A model generated the notes under the pieces. It did no database searches, was not told the origin of the DNA, and saw nothing but the letters and a program-made list of their open reading frames with translations. Positions 7,533 through 15,193 of a stretch of DNA of 64,000 bases are shown here, piece by piece (the first letter of the stretch is position 1; each line of letters starts with the position of its first letter). The DNA lies in the NCBI RefSeq assembly GCF_900116615.1, contig NZ_FPBF01000003.1, positions 310,001-374,000 of the forward strand, in the 5' to 3' direction. The DNA comes from Algoriphagus locisalis. GTDB lineage: Bacteria > Bacteroidota > Bacteroidia > Cytophagales > Cyclobacteriaceae. The position numbers were made by a program, and so were the translations under genes.

Positions 7533-8240
7533 TTATGATGTAGGTAATTGACTGAAGTCGATAGGTGTGATAACGTAAGTGCTTGCAGCAGTCAATACCT
7601 CTGAAAAGTTCAGCGTACGCTCCAGTCCGTTTGCATCGATCAAATCATCTCCTGCAAAATCAGCAGAACCAGGATTAATCAAGTCTCTGATCGCAGCTGC
7701 ATGTCTAGCTTCCACAGATACAATTTTACCAGCGATAAGCAGGAAATCCACATTTTCCAGAAACTGTCCAGCACCATTATAGGCTGCCACTCCAAGATCT
7801 TCAAAAGTCTTTGCTGCTCCCAAAACTGATGTCCTACTGCTGAAATCAATAGAACTGAAATCAACTTCCAGATCGGCAATCGCCGCATCTCCTAGCGCTG
7901 CCTTGAAAAACTCCCTGTGAGCTCTTTCATGCTTTTCCAAGTCTCCCATGATAGTCTTCTCCTCAGCGCTTGCATTCGCAAAGTAGCTTCCTTGCATCAC
8001 TGCAGCGTAAAAAGCTGCTTCCAATTGCTCTAACGCATAGGCATAATTCAAAATCCCAATATCTCCTGAGCCCAGCATCACGCCATCTCCCATAGGAGGC
8101 ATAGGATTCACATCTTCCACATCTTTACAGCCTACCATGATCAATCCAGCAGCGGCTACTGAGAGTGAGCCCGTCTTTAAGAACTGTCTGCGGTTTGCAT
8201 TTTTGACCAGTCCTTGTGGCTTAATTAGTTCATTTTTCAT
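7533..8240 (-). CDS. Tat lipoprotein with ferritin-like domain (Ferritin_2 type)
   Basis: A 235-residue paralogue of the downstream gene. Residues 16-22 (NRRQFLK) are a good twin-arginine motif and the hydrophobic segment ends in IMVGC with a lipobox Cys38, so the mature protein is probably a folded, Tat-exported lipoprotein. The ferritin-like helices carry EQLEAAFY, EKHERAHREF, AKTFEDLGVAAY and SVEARHAAAI, which supply the expected Glu and His metal ligands. Use of the Tat route fits a cofactor inserted before export. It is the first gene of a two-gene operon. Confidence 0.83.
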   Translation of the reverse strand: MKNELIKPQGLVKNANRRQFLKTGSLSVAAAGLIMVGCKDVEDVNPMPPMGDGVMLGSGDIGILNYAYALEQLEAAFYAAVMQGSYFANASAEEKTIMGDLEKHERAHREFFKAALGDAAIADLEVDFSSIDFSSRTSVLGAAKTFEDLGVAAYNGAGQFLENVDFLLIAGKIVSVEARHAAAIRDLINPGSADFAGDDLIDANGLERTLNFSEVLTAASTYVITPIDFSQLPTS

Positions 8241-8465
8241 TTTCTGATTGTTTAGGTTAATAATCCGGTTATGGTTTTCAACTGAAAAGAATCAATCACA
8301 AATCGAGATTCGAAGAGGTGATTTGAAAAATATTTACGAAGTCATATTCACTACTGGATTTACCTAGCCGCAAAGTTTTTTGAGATAAATCAAAATTGAT
8401 TGGTATTTTAATGTGCTAGCCAGTTAGCGTAGGAATGCTCAAAAGCTCAGAATTCTCTATTATCC

Positions 8466-8473
8466 TACTTTTG
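8466..8473 (+). promoter_or_regulatory. TAnnTTTG promoter box upstream of the VCBS protein gene
   Basis: TACTTTTG is an exact match to the Bacteroidota -7 consensus TAnnTTTG and lies 60 bases before the start codon at 8533. No clear TTTG is found at the -33 position, so this is a partial match. The 292-bp gap between the divergent ferritin-like operon and this gene holds nothing else I recognise. Confidence 0.4.
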
Positions 8474-8532
8474 AGCAAAAAGTATGAATCACTCAATTTT
8501 ATAGATCTAACCCTTAATAAATTGAACACATT

Positions 8533-9711
8533 ATGACCAGTTCTCTTTTTCAAAACTTTGCCAAGGGGCTGATAATCTTGTTGGCACTCCCTATTTTTTC
8601 TAATTCTGCGAGGGCTCAAGAACATGAGTCGGATTTTGAAAAGACCGTGATCACCCGTGATTTCCTTTCGGAGGGAGTTGCAGTGGCTGACATCAACAAA
8701 GACGGTCAACTTGATATCGTAGCGGGCTATTATTGGTTTGAAGCTCCGGATTGGAAGAAGCATCAAATCTCTCCTTCACGCGCATACGACCCCAGAACAG
8801 AATACAGCAATTCTTTCCTAAACCTAGGCATGGATGTCAATTTGGATGGTTGGGATGAAGTAGTGATTATTGATTACCCTGGCACTCCCGGCTATTGGTT
8901 TGAAAACCCGAAAACCGAAAGCACTGAATGGCAAAAACATATCATAGCTGACTCTGTGGGGATTTCGATAGAATCTCCGGGATTTATTGACATCGATGGA
9001 GATGGTCGCTTGGACATTCTGTGTGGGGATTATGAAAAAAGACAAATCATCTGGCTGCAAGCTCCCACTACTCCGGGAGAAACGGAATGGAAGCGGCATG
9101 CACTTTCTGAAGAAAACGTCCCTGGCACTGACCGGTTTTCACATGGATTAGGATTCGGTGATATCAACGGTGACAAGCTCAATGATGTGATCATCTCTGA
9201 AGGTTGGTTTGAAGGAACAGCCGATCTGAAATCAGGAGATTGGGTTTTTCATCCCGTACAGATCAGCGAACCTGCATCCCATATGCAGGTTTTGGATGTG
9301 AATGGAGATATGAAAAACGATATTGTGAGTGCATCCGCACATTCATTGGGTATTTGGTGGCATGAGCAAAAAAATGACACCACATTCCAAACCCATCTTA
9401 TGAGCAATTTGACAGCACAAACCCATTCCACCGTGATGGCTGATCTGAATGGAGACGGAAATATGGAAATGATCACTGGCAAACGATATTTGGCCCATAA
9501 CGGAAATGACGCGGGTGACGATGACACTCCCTACTTGGTGTATTATGAATTTACACCTATGATTGGCCCATTCTTCAGAGAGCATATTATCGACAATGAC
9601 TCCGGGGCAGGATTGAATATCGCTGTCGAAGACATGAATAAAGACGGCAAACCTGACATTGTGATCGCTAATAAAAATGGAATTTTTCTATTTGAGAACA
9701 GAATAAACTAA
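8533..9711 (+). CDS. Exported FG-GAP/VCBS repeat protein
   Basis: After a signal peptide (residues 1-29, ending ARA-Q), the 392-residue chain is built from beta-propeller blades with calcium-binding DxNxDGxxD loops: DINKDGQLDI, DVNLDGWDEV, DIDGDGRLDI, DINGDKLNDV, DVNGDMKNDI, DLNGDGNMEM and DMNKDGKPDI, that is seven blades. This matches the VCBS/FG-GAP (integrin-like propeller) family, which commonly binds calcium and carbohydrate or protein ligands outside the inner membrane. It heads a likely three-gene cluster with a DoxX-like membrane protein (46-base gap) and a cytochrome c lipoprotein. No enzymatic motif is visible. Confidence 0.85.
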   Translation: MTSSLFQNFAKGLIILLALPIFSNSARAQEHESDFEKTVITRDFLSEGVAVADINKDGQLDIVAGYYWFEAPDWKKHQISPSRAYDPRTEYSNSFLNLGMDVNLDGWDEVVIIDYPGTPGYWFENPKTESTEWQKHIIADSVGISIESPGFIDIDGDGRLDILCGDYEKRQIIWLQAPTTPGETEWKRHALSEENVPGTDRFSHGLGFGDINGDKLNDVIISEGWFEGTADLKSGDWVFHPVQISEPASHMQVLDVNGDMKNDIVSASAHSLGIWWHEQKNDTTFQTHLMSNLTAQTHSTVMADLNGDGNMEMITGKRYLAHNGNDAGDDDTPYLVYYEFTPMIGPFFREHIIDNDSGAGLNIAVEDMNKDGKPDIVIANKNGIFLFENRIN

Positions 9712-9757
9712 AGCCAACCAACTTTTTTCAAAATCTACAAACTCCTAAAACGTTGCT

Positions 9758-10999
9758 ATGAATTCAACTTTCAGCCCAAAAAATATTCTCAAAACTTGGA
9801 TTGCTTTTTACATTGTAGTCTATGCATTTCCTGCACCTTTTTCATACATCCCTTTTCTCTACGATTTCCTTTTAAAATACTTCGTTGCGATCAGAGATGA
9901 ATTCACCATTCTGATTGCAAAAGCATACTTAGGTCAGACAGATTATGTGAAGCCCGAGATGAATGGCAGCGGAGACACTACTTTCAATTACATGGAGCTT
10001 ATAAGCTTTCCTGTAATTGCTCTTATTCTAGCTGTATTTGCGTTAGTTCTTTTCAGAAAAAAACCCTGGATCACCAAACTATTTTCCTGGTCTCTGATTT
10101 ATGCCCGGTACTATGTAGGCTTGATTTTGATTTCCTACGGCGTGGCTAAATTCATGATTGGGCAGTTCCCCAGTCCGAGTATTTATTCTCTGGAACAAAC
10201 ATTTGGAGAATCATCTCCTATGGGATTGGCTTGGCGATTTTTCGGCTATTCAGACACCTACAAGATCTTCATGGGACTGTCAGAAATCACTGCGGGATTA
10301 CTGTTACTTTTTAGACGAACCACAGTTCTTGGCGCATTGATATCAGTTGCTGTCACTACGAATATTGTGCTGGTGAATTTCAGCTTTGACGTGCCTGTGA
10401 AACTCATGTCATCACATTTGCTTCTCTTTTCCCTGCTGATACTATTGCCCTCGATCAAGGTATTGCTGGACTTTTTTATACTCCAAAAACCCACCCGACT
10501 TGCTACTCCCGGAATCCCATGGAGGACGAAAACACAGCGTAGATTATGGCTAGCAGGCAAAGTGCTATTCGCTGTACTACTTCCACTTTCTATGATAGTC
10601 GGGCATTTTGCTTCGCAACCAATGAGAACGATGTACGCAAATGAATGGGATGGAGCCTATACTTTTTCACAAAACAACTTACCTGACAGTACGGGAGTAT
10701 ATTGGACCCAAGTCATGATCGACCAAAACCGCATGAATGTAAAAACTTCGGGCAAAAATAACCATTACTATACCATAGAAAACACCAATGAGGAAGGGGA
10801 AATTTACTTTGTCCGTACTGCCAACCAAGAAGACCCATACCTTCTTAAGATCCGAGAAAATTCTGACGGAGAATATCAATTGCTGGTAACCCTGGGTGAG
10901 CAACAGATGGACATCACCGCCACCAGAAAAAAGAAATCTGATTACTTTCTGATGCAGCGTGGTTTTCACTGGATAAATGAATATTCCTTCAACCGCTAA
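9758..10999 (+). CDS. DoxX-like polytopic membrane protein
   Basis: A 413-residue membrane protein with about seven helices in the first 300 residues and a soluble C-terminal part (about residues 295-413) that looks like a small beta domain. The segment YARYYVGLILISYGVAKFMIGQFP followed by a helix hairpin (IFMGLSEITAGLLLLFRRTTVLGALI) resembles the DoxX/DoxD-like fold. DoxX-like proteins are tied to quinone or thiosulfate redox in some bacteria, but the family is diverse and I would not assign a substrate. It lies between the VCBS protein and the cytochrome c lipoprotein on the same strand. Confidence 0.65.
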   Translation: MNSTFSPKNILKTWIAFYIVVYAFPAPFSYIPFLYDFLLKYFVAIRDEFTILIAKAYLGQTDYVKPEMNGSGDTTFNYMELISFPVIALILAVFALVLFRKKPWITKLFSWSLIYARYYVGLILISYGVAKFMIGQFPSPSIYSLEQTFGESSPMGLAWRFFGYSDTYKIFMGLSEITAGLLLLFRRTTVLGALISVAVTTNIVLVNFSFDVPVKLMSSHLLLFSLLILLPSIKVLLDFFILQKPTRLATPGIPWRTKTQRRLWLAGKVLFAVLLPLSMIVGHFASQPMRTMYANEWDGAYTFSQNNLPDSTGVYWTQVMIDQNRMNVKTSGKNNHYYTIENTNEEGEIYFVRTANQEDPYLLKIRENSDGEYQLLVTLGEQQMDITATRKKKSDYFLMQRGFHWINEYSFNR

Positions 11000-11134
11000 G
11001 CCCTACAAATACGCCAGAATTCACTAGAACTGAGCTTCTGTTGATATTAGAAGGCCTTTTGTCGGAGATCCTGATATATTTGAGGCTGCAATTCGCACCC
11101 CGCGAAATAATAAACCTCTAATTAATCTTTTAGC

Positions 11135-13795
11135 ATGTCTAAAATTTCCTTACCAATATTAGCATTAGTTGGTTCGGCGCTAGCATTCGGATGCTCAAGT
11201 CCTGACACTAGAAAAGCTGATTTAGAAGAACTTACTAATTACTATCCTCAATTCCCGCTGGACACGGCAAAGCATGGCGCAGACAGCACCGAGCTGATCA
11301 TGACAAATTTTGCCGGGCCCGATATCGTTCCCAGCCCGGCTGCTTTGGCAGTTTCTCCAAACGGAAATGTATTCGTAGGAGTGGATATGATGGGTTCTCT
11401 GGGAAAAGAGCCTGGAAAAGGAGCCATCGTCCGCTTGGTCGATAGTAATAATGATGGGGAATTGGATTCGCACACCGAGTTCGTCAAAGTGGACAATCCT
11501 CGGGGAATAATTGCTGTGAGAGATCAAGTCTTTGTGCTGCATACCCAATTTTCTGAAGAAACTGGGGAAGCCGAAGGAATGAATCTAGTCGTATTTGAAG
11601 ACAAGGATAACGACGGTGTAGCTGATGGACCTTCTAAGCTATTAATTGAAGGAATTTCCTCTCCAGCCTCACTCCGTTCCCGTGGCACAGACCATTCCAC
11701 AAATGGTATCAGAATGGGCATCGATGGCTGGATTTACATTGCCGTGGGTGATTTTGGATTTCACAATGCCACTGATAGAGATGGAACCCAAATGACCATG
11801 CTGGGAGGAGGAATTGTAAGAGTACGTCCAGATGGTACCGAAATGGAAGAATACATCCATGGAACAAGAAACATCTACGATGTGGCAATTGACCCATTTA
11901 TGAACATTTATACTCGTGGTAATACTAATGATGGTGGTGGCTGGAATATCCGTTTCATTCACTACACCCAGTCTGGTGAGTATGGATACCCTAACTTTTT
12001 CAAAAACTTCACTGAAGAGACTATCCCAGCCCTGGTAGATCTAGGTGGTGGATCCGGTACTGGTAGTTATTTCATGGACGATGATCGCTGGCCAGCCAAA
12101 TACAATCACGTGCCGATGATGGCAGATTGGGGTCGCAGCCAGCTGTACATTCACAGGGTGACTATGGATGGCGCGGGATTTACCCAGCAGGATGAGGAAT
12201 TTATCAAGCTTGCACAGATTACTGACATTGACCTGGATGCATCCGGTCGGATGTTTCTAGCTGCATGGGATGGCGCAGGATATTTTGGAAGTGATGAAAA
12301 AGGCTATGTGGTACGTGTAGTGCCAAAAGACTGGACTTACGAAGCATTTCCAGATCTGACGAAAGCTACGGTTGAGGAATTGACAGAATTGCTAAAAGCA
12401 ACTAATTCAGTGTCCCGCTTTCATGCACAGCGTGAATTGCTGTCTAGATTCCCAGAAGAAGCAGGAGCAGCTGCACTTTCCGTAGCTACAGACAAGTCTT
12501 TGTCCTTGGAATCAAGAGTAGCGGGTATTTACACCTACGCTCAGGCTACTTGCGGAAGCGGAAGCGAAGAATTGGTAAAGCTAAGTCAGGAAGAGAAAGT
12601 TAGAGAGTTTGCTTTAAGGGCTTTGGCAGATCGCAAAACCTGCCTTCAGGGAGTTCCTCTTGAGCCATTTATCGAAGGTGTATCTGATCCAAATGACCGG
12701 GTAAAATCCGCCGCAATTGTGGCATTGGGACGGATTGGAAATCCAGAAGCAGCTGAGGAATTGTTGAAAGTAAAAGTACCTGCTTCTTTCGAACAGCCTG
12801 AAAAAGGAACTGAAGGTCCTCACGCCACTCCAAATTCTGCTATCATACTTCCACACGTAGCTGTGAAATCTTTGGTAGCTCTTAATGCAGTGGATGCTGC
12901 TGTGGACGCCATTGGAACTGAAGATTCGAAGCTGGCGCTTTGGGCTCTTCGCTATATGCACGATCCAAAAGCAGTAAATGGATTGATCGATGCATATCGT
13001 GACACAGATGACGCAGAATTGAAGTTGGAGATTTTGGGAACACTTTCCCGATTGTATAAAAAAGAAGCACCATATGACGGTTCTTGGTGGTGGGGAACGC
13101 GCCCAGATACACATGGACCTTATTATAAAGGCATCACTTGGGAGTCTTCCGATCAAATCAAGGATTTCTTGGTGGGTGAGCGAAGCAGTTTTGACGCTGA
13201 GAAAAGACAATTCTTCGCTGAGCTCAATGAGCGAAACAGAATGGACATTGAGGAATTTGGTGAGGAGGAATCAAATCTGGTGATCCAGGAAACAGAAGTA
13301 GATTTGGAGGAAATAAAAAATAAAAAGGGACAGGTTGGTGCTGCCTCTATCGAGGATGTAATGATCGCCGTTCAAGACCTTAAAGGAGATCCAGTGAAAG
13401 GCAAAGCATTATTTACCAGTCAGGGTTGCATAGCCTGTCATAGTATAGAGAAAGGTCAGCCACTGAAAGGTCCATTTATGGGTCAGATCGGCTCCATCAT
13501 GAATCGTTCACAGATTACAGAATCTATTCTAAAGCCAAATGCTTCCATTTCTCAAGGCTTTGCATCTGTGTTGATCGATACCAATGACGATAAGAGTTAT
13601 ATGGGCTTTGTCACTGCTGAAACAGCAGATGAAGTAGTAATCCAAGATATCACGGGAACAGCAACTAAACTTGATAAAAGTACAATCAAGACCCGCAAGG
13701 TAATGGAAACTTCCATGATGCCTCCAGGCTTGGCAAACGCACTTTCTTATGAAGAACTGGCTTCTTTGATCACCTACTTGGAGCAGCAGAAATAA
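11135..13795 (+). CDS. PVC-type propeller, HEAT and cytochrome c lipoprotein
   Basis: This 886-residue lipoprotein (lipobox Cys20) combines an N-terminal six-bladed propeller of the membrane-bound dehydrogenase/NHL type (about residues 55-400), alpha-helical HEAT-like repeats (about 425-690) and a C-terminal c-type cytochrome domain with heme motif CIACH (765-769) and a likely distal ligand in SMMPPG (Met861/862). This layout is the PVC-type heme-binding domain protein first described in Planctomycetes. It probably passes electrons from a sugar-like or alcohol substrate to the respiratory chain; the substrate is unknown. A 135-base gap separates it from the DoxX-like gene. Confidence 0.88.
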   Translation: MSKISLPILALVGSALAFGCSSPDTRKADLEELTNYYPQFPLDTAKHGADSTELIMTNFAGPDIVPSPAALAVSPNGNVFVGVDMMGSLGKEPGKGAIVRLVDSNNDGELDSHTEFVKVDNPRGIIAVRDQVFVLHTQFSEETGEAEGMNLVVFEDKDNDGVADGPSKLLIEGISSPASLRSRGTDHSTNGIRMGIDGWIYIAVGDFGFHNATDRDGTQMTMLGGGIVRVRPDGTEMEEYIHGTRNIYDVAIDPFMNIYTRGNTNDGGGWNIRFIHYTQSGEYGYPNFFKNFTEETIPALVDLGGGSGTGSYFMDDDRWPAKYNHVPMMADWGRSQLYIHRVTMDGAGFTQQDEEFIKLAQITDIDLDASGRMFLAAWDGAGYFGSDEKGYVVRVVPKDWTYEAFPDLTKATVEELTELLKATNSVSRFHAQRELLSRFPEEAGAAALSVATDKSLSLESRVAGIYTYAQATCGSGSEELVKLSQEEKVREFALRALADRKTCLQGVPLEPFIEGVSDPNDRVKSAAIVALGRIGNPEAAEELLKVKVPASFEQPEKGTEGPHATPNSAIILPHVAVKSLVALNAVDAAVDAIGTEDSKLALWALRYMHDPKAVNGLIDAYRDTDDAELKLEILGTLSRLYKKEAPYDGSWWWGTRPDTHGPYYKGITWESSDQIKDFLVGERSSFDAEKRQFFAELNERNRMDIEEFGEEESNLVIQETEVDLEEIKNKKGQVGAASIEDVMIAVQDLKGDPVKGKALFTSQGCIACHSIEKGQPLKGPFMGQIGSIMNRSQITESILKPNASISQGFASVLIDTNDDKSYMGFVTAETADEVVIQDITGTATKLDKSTIKTRKVMETSMMPPGLANALSYEELASLITYLEQQK

Positions 13796-13820
13796 GAAAC
13801 ATCGGGATTTCCAGCGATTT

Positions 13821-13860
13821 AAAACACCTTGAGATTTTAGAATTTCAAGGTGTTTTTTTT
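13821..13860 (+). terminator. Rho-independent terminator after the cytochrome c lipoprotein
   Basis: AAACACCTTGA (from 13822) pairs perfectly with TCAAGGTGTTT (from 13845), with a 12-base loop and a run of eight T. It lies 30 bases after the stop codon. Confidence 0.9.
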
Positions 13861-13978
13861 GGGATTTAACCGCGGTGGACACAGATAGGTACGCGGAGGG
13901 CGCAAGTAATGACAAACCTGTTTGTTGCCAAGCCTTCATTTCTGCCAGAAGCGGACAGACTTTTAACTATTTCAATTC

Positions 13979-14047
13979 AGTCCCGTCAGGGACTTATGGG
14001 TAGAATGAAATTCACGAGGAGCCAAGCCGTGCCGTCAGGTATGGCAC
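13979..14047 (+). repeat. Paired-hairpin intergenic repeat, copy 1
   Basis: Two hairpins, AGTCCC-GTCA-GGGACT (13979-13994) and GTGCC-N9-GGCAC (14029-14047), flank a TATGGGTAGA segment (13995-14005). The same elements occur in opposite orientation at 23669-23743. REP-like intergenic elements of this kind are common in Bacteroidota. No transposase gene is nearby. Confidence 0.7.
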
Positions 14048-14307
14048 TACAAAAAATTCACAAGGATTAGCGCTGTACCTAAATAGAACATAAAAAAGAA
14101 AGCTATGCTGCAAAACTTCAATTCTCAATGAATGCTAACCATCCCTAATTCATAAAAGGATTATTGACCTCATGGCGACCTCTGCGCTAACCTGCGCGCC
14201 CACTGCGGTTAAAACACATACCATTAAGTTTATATGAATTCTTATAAACGGGATAGTTCATAAGAGTTCGTTCTTTACTTTTGGAAGCTTTACTAAATCA
14301 TACCACC

Positions 14308-15090
14308 ATGCGATTCGCCCTTTTTACCCTGCTTATTTTCATAATTGCCAGCTCAGCTTCTTTTGCGCAAAAGTCTTTTCACCAAAACAAGGTGATCGCC
14401 CATCGGGGTGCCTGGAAAGCAAATGATCTTCCCCAGAACTCACTAGCATCCCTCAAACAAGCTGTGGAATTAGGATGCGAAGGCTCTGAATTCGATGTGT
14501 GGATGACTGCTGATGGAGTTTTGGTGGTAAACCACGATGCAGACTTCGAAGGGATGGAAATCGAAACCTCCACTTACGAGCAGCTTTTGACAAAAAAGCA
14601 TGAGAACGGCGAGAAGCTTGCTACCGTTGAAGAATACCTGAAGGCAGGTAAAAAGCAAAAAGGCACTAAACTGATTTTTGAAATAAAGCCATCCAAAATC
14701 TCTGTGGAGAGAAGCATAGAAGTGGCCGAAAAGTCCGTGCTGGCTGTGAAGAAAATGAGAGCTGAGAAATGGGTGGATTACATCACCTTCAGTTACGAAG
14801 GTGGGTTGAAAGCCATAGAAATGGATCCAAAAGCAAATGTTGCTTATTTAACAGGAGACAAAACCCCAGCAGAACTGAAAGAAGCCGGATTCTTCGGCTT
14901 CGATTACAATATCAACCTCTTAAAGCAGAATCCTCAATGGATCAAAGAAGCGCAGGAATTGGGTTTGACGGTAAATGCATGGACAGTAAATAAGGAAGAG
15001 GATCTTAAGTGGTTTCTGGATCAGAATCCTGATTTCATCACTACTGATGAGCCTGAGCTACTATTGAAGCTTATCGAGGAGCGGAAATAA
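14308..15090 (+). CDS. Exported glycerophosphodiester phosphodiesterase
   Basis: The enzyme hydrolyses glycerophosphodiesters to an alcohol and glycerol 3-phosphate. The GDPD TIM-barrel signatures are present: HRGAWKANDLPQNSLASLKQAVELG, then SEFDVWMTADGVLVVNHDADF, LIFEIKP and a late VNAWTVN and ITTDEPELL. With the start at ATG 14308 the first 22 residues form a signal peptide (cleaved at SFA-Q), so the enzyme is periplasmic. An upstream TTG at 14281 would add nine residues in front of the signal and is less likely. Length (260 residues) is normal for the family. Confidence 0.9.
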   Translation: MRFALFTLLIFIIASSASFAQKSFHQNKVIAHRGAWKANDLPQNSLASLKQAVELGCEGSEFDVWMTADGVLVVNHDADFEGMEIETSTYEQLLTKKHENGEKLATVEEYLKAGKKQKGTKLIFEIKPSKISVERSIEVAEKSVLAVKKMRAEKWVDYITFSYEGGLKAIEMDPKANVAYLTGDKTPAELKEAGFFGFDYNINLLKQNPQWIKEAQELGLTVNAWTVNKEEDLKWFLDQNPDFITTDEPELLLKLIEERK

Positions 15091-15193
15091 TTACAATTTC
15101 AGCTCTTTACAATTTTTAAAATGAGCTCTTTGAGCTAACTATACACCTTGGGCCTCGTTTTTGATCCTTATACTGGAATAGACCCAATGTATT

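Larger units (their letters stand above)
13796..14307. other. 512-bp intergenic region with terminator and dispersed repeats
   Basis: No gene is supported here. The stretch holds a strong terminator (13821-13860), a reverse-oriented TTAACCGCGGTGG...CGCGGAGG repeat (13866-13905), the paired hairpin element 13979-14047, and a forward CTCTGCG...CCACTGCGGTTAA repeat (14171-14215). Confidence 0.7.

Noticed and set aside
12614..13210. 198-codon frame antisense to the cytochrome c lipoprotein gene
   Set aside because: It lies fully within a well supported gene; its Ser/Cys/Phe-rich peptide is typical of an antisense shadow.
13529..13939. 136-codon minus-strand frame across the terminator at 13821-13860
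   Set aside because: It overlaps the heme domain of the lipoprotein gene and runs through a terminator and repeat.
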